64,000 nucleotides of DNA from Bradyrhizobium sp. MOS003 (GTDB taxonomy: Bacteria > Pseudomonadota > Alphaproteobacteria > Rhizobiales > Xanthobacteraceae): the NCBI RefSeq assembly GCF_003020125.1, contig NZ_PYFW01000003.1, positions 62,001-126,000 on the forward strand. The letters are read 5' to 3'. Made by a program: the position numbers and the translations under genes. The notes beneath the pieces are model-generated. The model was not told the origin of the DNA. It saw only the letters and a program-made list of their open reading frames with translations, and did no database searches. Below are positions 61,054-64,000 of the stretch, piece after piece. How positions within the stretch are numbered: the first letter of the stretch is position 1; every line of letters starts with the position of its first letter.

Positions 61054-62252
61054 CGCCTCAGGGCGAAGGTGAGCACGGCTGCGGCCGCAAGGGCCACGCC
61101 TACGCCTGATACGCACGCGTGCCATCCGAAAGCGTCGAACAGGCGCCCGAGCACGACTGTGCCGACCAGCCCTCCGCAGAAATAGCACGCAAGATAGGTC
61201 CCGCTGGCGATGCCGCGGTTGTCGGCAGCCGCCTGTCCGACGAAAGCCGTCGCCGCTGCCTGCGCTAAGAATGTGCCGACGCCGACGAGAACCATGCCGG
61301 TCAGGACCTCGCTCAGATGCGGCATCAGCATCAAGGGCAGGCCAAGCCCTGCAATTGCGAGCGCGCCCCAGATCGTCGGACGCGTTCCAAGCCGCGATGC
61401 CACCCGACCGGCCAGAAGCGTGGTGACGACCGACGGCAGAAAGACGAAATAGACGAGGCCCAGGTCCATCATGCCGAGCGACAGCGGCGGCCGAACCAAA
61501 ACGAAATTGACGAAGGTGAAGGTGCCGATGAAGGCGAACAGGATGCAGAAGCCAATGCCGAAGGCGGCGCGCAGCCGCGGATTGCGCCAATGCGCGATCG
61601 CGGCGGCAAGCGGTGATGCGGCCGGCATCATCGCGTGCCTCGGCTGCACGCGTCGGATCGTGAAATGGACCAGCACCGCACCGGTCAGATTGAGCGCCGC
61701 GAACAGATAGAAATTCCAGGCGAGGCCGAGCCCGTCGGCCACGGCAGCAGAGATCAGCCGTCCCACGAGGTTGCTCGCGACATTGCCGGTTATGTAGGCG
61801 GCAAAGGCGCCGCCTGCATCCGTGGCGCTGCACTGCTCGCCGAGATAGGCGAGGGTGAGCGCGAAGGCGGACGCCATGCACAGGCCCTGCGCGACCCGCA
61901 ATGCCGTGAAGACGGTGAGATTTGGCGCGGAGGCGAGCAGGCTGGTCGGAATCGCCAGCAGCGCCAGGCTGAGCAGAATGCCGGTCCGCCGGTTGATGCG
62001 CGGGCTGAAAAAGCCGACGACGAGGCTGGCTGTGGCCATCCCGAAGGTGCTGGCATTGACGGCAAAGCCCATCGCGGCAGGCGTGACGCCGTAGTGCCGC
62101 GTCAGCGCTGGCAGGATCGCCTGTGTTGCGAAGAGATCGACGACGGTCAGGAATGCGGTGAGCCCAATCACGAGCGAGCGCAGCGCCAAGCCTTGCGCGT
62201 GCGCCCCCATCGCCGTCGCGGCCCCTGTTGTCGGCGCGGATAAATCGGTCAT
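61050..62252 (-). CDS. MFS transporter (DHA1-like)
   Basis: A 400-residue inner-membrane protein with 12 predicted helices. GLTAFLTVVDLFATQAILPALTRHYGVTPAAMGFAVNASTFGMATASLVVGFFSPRINRRTGILLSLALLAIPTSLLA is the first-repeat pattern of drug-efflux MFS proteins. ATG 62252 (MTDLSAPTTGAA) was chosen; ATG 62288 would add twelve residues. It converges on fixS and overlaps it by four bases, with no room for a terminator. Substrate unknown. Confidence 0.88.
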   Translation of the reverse strand: MTDLSAPTTGAATAMGAHAQGLALRSLVIGLTAFLTVVDLFATQAILPALTRHYGVTPAAMGFAVNASTFGMATASLVVGFFSPRINRRTGILLSLALLAIPTSLLASAPNLTVFTALRVAQGLCMASAFALTLAYLGEQCSATDAGGAFAAYITGNVASNLVGRLISAAVADGLGLAWNFYLFAALNLTGAVLVHFTIRRVQPRHAMMPAASPLAAAIAHWRNPRLRAAFGIGFCILFAFIGTFTFVNFVLVRPPLSLGMMDLGLVYFVFLPSVVTTLLAGRVASRLGTRPTIWGALAIAGLGLPLMLMPHLSEVLTGMVLVGVGTFLAQAAATAFVGQAAADNRGIASGTYLACYFCGGLVGTVVLGRLFDAFGWHACVSGVGVALAAAAVLTFALRR

Positions 62253-62339
62253 GGCGGAATTGTCCTGAGAGGATGTGGCGCCTGGCATTGGGTCCCGGGC
62301 GCCACATCCAGTAACGTGCGCTTGGGCTGGTCGCGCTCG

Positions 62340-62822
62340 TTACATGTGGTGGTCGTTGGGATCCTTGCGGACGTCGCCGACATAGAGAATGACGGTGTCC
62401 TTGCCGAGGTTCTTCCACCAATGCGAGGTGCCGGAGACCTCGGAGCGGATGTCGCCCGCCTTGTGCACGATCGGATCGATGCAGTTGGAGGCGTATTCGA
62501 CGATCTCGCCCTGCTGCACGAAGATCAAGGCGGGACGGTCGTCGTGGCTGTGCCAGGGCACGATACCGCCGGGCTCGATGGTCAGCTTGCGGAAGCGAAG
62601 CTCGCGCCCCTCGATATGTGCGGGCTGCTTGCTGAGGTCGATCGCACCGAGCGTGACGTCGGTAACGCCGACCGGCTTATAGTCGACCATCTGCTGGGCG
62701 TTGGGCCTGATCTTGCCGACCGGGCATTCGCCGGCAGCGACCGGCTGTGCCGAGAGCGTGAGCGCACCGGCGAGGGCAAGGCCCGGCCAGATCAGACGCG
62801 ACAAGGCATGGCTCCTGGACAT
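62340..62822 (-). CDS. Exported cupin-domain protein
   Basis: A 160-residue periplasmic protein with a signal peptide (LIWPGLALAGALTLSAQPVAAG). The cupin metal motif is visible as GGIVPWHSHDDRPALIFVQQGEIVEY and the second motif as HKAGDIRSEVSGTSHWWKNLGKDTVILYVGD, with two histidines in the first and one in the second. It ends with a His-rich DPNDHHM. It may bind a metal or small ligand; function unknown. It lies 87 bases from the MFS start and may be co-regulated. Confidence 0.86.
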   Translation of the reverse strand: MSRSHALSRLIWPGLALAGALTLSAQPVAAGECPVGKIRPNAQQMVDYKPVGVTDVTLGAIDLSKQPAHIEGRELRFRKLTIEPGGIVPWHSHDDRPALIFVQQGEIVEYASNCIDPIVHKAGDIRSEVSGTSHWWKNLGKDTVILYVGDVRKDPNDHHM

Positions 62823-63059
62823 GGAAAGTCTCCTGTGTTGGCCGCAACCCCGCTGGTCGCCGGCGATGACGGGAGCTTCATCGAGATCGCGGCCATCCTG
62901 AAATGCCGGCTTGCTCTCGATGCGATAGCGCGGCGCTATGTTGATGCGCGGCGGCTATCGATCCGATTGGGCAACGGCATTTCCGCTTTCTCGGCATTCG
63001 GCGTCCGATGGCGGGGCGCCCGATTGGCGGGCGTTCATGTCAATCGGGAGGAGCCCCTC

Positions 63060-63344
63060 ATGCCGAAATTATCCAAGACCCTGATCGCCACCGCCGCGTT
63101 TGCGGTCATCGCCACATCAGCCTTCTCGGAGGCCGCCTGGGACTTCAAGGCCGGCATGGCCTATGTCTATGGCGGCCCCGGCAAGATGTCAGCGATGGCC
63201 ATGGCCCCGGCCGAGAAGAACCACGAGGCCATGATGAAGAGCGCCAAGAAGGTGCCCGACAACACCGTTTTCTTCATGGACAACGGATCGCTTTACTACA
63301 CCTCGGGACGGCTCGATCCGACCGGCAATTTCTACGTGAACTGA
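63060..63344 (+). CDS. Small exported protein of unknown function
   Basis: A 94-residue protein with a signal peptide (KTLIATAAFAVIATSAFSEA). The mature part (AWDFKAGMAYVYGGPGKMSAMAMAPAEKNHEAMMKSAKKVPDNTVFFMDNGSLYYTSGRLDPTGNFYVN) has nine methionines in 70 residues, suggestive of metal or redox contact. GGGAGGAG eight bases upstream fixes ATG 63060. It is divergent from the cupin gene across 237 bases in which I see no recognised site. Not assigned to a named family. Confidence 0.82.
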   Translation: MPKLSKTLIATAAFAVIATSAFSEAAWDFKAGMAYVYGGPGKMSAMAMAPAEKNHEAMMKSAKKVPDNTVFFMDNGSLYYTSGRLDPTGNFYVN

Positions 63345-63360
63345 ACGGGTCCTGGCATCG

Positions 63361-63384
63361 CGGCCGCCCCCTTGCGGGCGGCCG
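63361..63384 (+). terminator. Hairpin after the small exported protein gene
   Basis: A perfect 9-bp GC stem (CGGCCGCCC/GGGCGGCCG) with loop CCTTGC begins 17 bases after the stop. No U tract follows, so it is a weak or factor-assisted terminator. Confidence 0.6.
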
Positions 63385-63425
63385 AACCCGGAAACTAATA
63401 TTCCCAGGAAATGCCGGAGCAGAAG

Positions 63426-64000
63426 ATGACAGCTCTCTCGCCTGCCGACGTCGAACAGCTCAGGCTTGCCTTCCAGCGCTGCCGCGACATGGATGGCACG
63501 CTGAACGATCAGCTCCGCGCCTATGCCGACGCCAGCCGTGCCGTGTTTCCGGCCTATGGTGAGGCCGTCGATCGCCTGGTGGCGAGATTGGGCGGCAACG
63601 GCGGCGGCGAGTCCGCGCCGCGCCCGGGCGATGCGATGCCGCCGTTCATGCTGCCGGACGAAGCGGGGCGTCTCGTCACGCTGCCGTCGCTGCTGGAGCG
63701 TGGTCCGCTCGCCGTGATGTTCTTCCGCGGCCACTGGTGTCCCTATTGCCGGCTCAACGTCCGCGCCGTGGTCCAGGCGCTCGATCGCATCAAGGCCATG
63801 GGGGCGCAGGTCGTCGCGGTGATGCCGGAGACGCAGGAATATACCGGGCTACTCAAGGCCGAGTCCGGCGCGCCGTTTCCGATCTTGACTGACCTCGACA
63901 ACGGCTATGCGCTTTCGCTCAATCTTGCGATATGGCTCGGCGCCGAGATCCAGAGCCTGTTGTCCTATCAGGACATGGCGAAATTCCACGGCAATGACGG
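63426..64000 (+). CDS. Peroxiredoxin-like redoxin (AhpC/TSA type), 3'-truncated by the window
   Basis: The first 191 full codons of a thioredoxin-fold peroxidase-like protein. An N-terminal helical extension (about residues 1-65) precedes the fold, and the active site is FRGHWCPYCRLNVRA with a CPYC pair, in place of the single peroxidatic cysteine of classical peroxiredoxins. AVMPETQEYTGLLKAESGAPFPILTDLDNGYALSLNLA continues the family pattern. GGAG eight bases upstream supports ATG 63426. The C-terminus is outside the window. Confidence 0.84.
   Translation, partial: MTALSPADVEQLRLAFQRCRDMDGTLNDQLRAYADASRAVFPAYGEAVDRLVARLGGNGGGESAPRPGDAMPPFMLPDEAGRLVTLPSLLERGPLAVMFFRGHWCPYCRLNVRAVVQALDRIKAMGAQVVAVMPETQEYTGLLKAESGAPFPILTDLDNGYALSLNLAIWLGAEIQSLLSYQDMAKFHGND

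Overview
The window is GC-rich alphaproteobacterial chromosome, and the gene set points firmly to Bradyrhizobium or a very close relative. The strongest evidence is the minus-strand block fixL-fixJ-receiver protein-fixK2, divergent from usp-CBS-fixNOQP-fixGHIS, which is the order I know from B. diazoefficiens. With the starts chosen here, FixL is 505 aa with heme ligand His-200 and FixK2 is 232 aa with Cys-183, exactly the numbering known from that species. Palindromic intergenic repeats of the type common in Bradyrhizobium also occur.

Layout. 0-2.1 kb: end of a cytochrome o quinol oxidase operon (cyoBCD). 2.4-8.3 kb: an exported nuclease-like protein, then a plus-strand run of GMC oxidoreductase, its small partner, an HtrA-like protease and a flavin oxidoreductase. 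8.5-13.1 kb: a fused indolepyruvate ferredoxin oxidoreductase divergent from a hotdog-fold protein. 13.2-13.9 kb: a small orphan island with a start-less gene remnant and an unknown beta-rich protein. 14.1-16.6 kb: a biuret-hydrolase-like amidohydrolase and an NCS2 permease behind a consensus sigma-54 promoter. 16.6-22.8 kb: a minus-strand seven-gene run of molybdenum hydroxylase (two subunits), SoxF-like flavoprotein, SoxX, SoxY, SoxZ and SoxA, without soxB or soxCD; its soxX and soxY genes are unusual. 23.1-27.2 kb: a B12-binding radical SAM protein and a membrane-anchored protein with a secreted phospholipase A2 active-site signature.

27.2-33.1 kb: a DHA2 exporter, an isocitrate/isopropylmalate dehydrogenase homologue and small stress-type genes; the CsbD-like gene has a perfect EcfG promoter (GGAAC-N16-CGTT). 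33.2-40.7 kb: a trans-aconitate methyltransferase, a TRAP transporter with DctQ and DctM fused, a membrane diguanylate cyclase and an alkylsulfatase-type metallo-hydrolase. 40.8-48 kb: a glycosyltransferase with a second perfect EcfG promoter, an ABC exporter, an amylo-alpha-1,6-glucosidase, a PRC-barrel protein and an MFS transporter. 48-61 kb: the microaerobic regulon. 61-64 kb: an MFS transporter, an exported cupin, a small exported protein and a partial peroxiredoxin.

How it works together: low oxygen is sensed by FixL, which phosphorylates FixJ; FixJ activates fixK2, upstream of which FixJ-like octamers are visible. FixK2 then activates fixNOQP (the high-affinity cbb3 oxidase) and fixGHIS (its copper and assembly factors) through the two TTG(A/C)-N6-TCAA boxes seen 57 nt before fixN and fixG. 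An imperfect box lies at almost the same distance before the usp-CBS pair. The aerobic cyo oxidase at the left edge and the microaerobic cbb3 oxidase at the right give the cell terminal oxidases for opposite oxygen regimes. No tRNA, rRNA, CRISPR array, transposase or integrase was seen.
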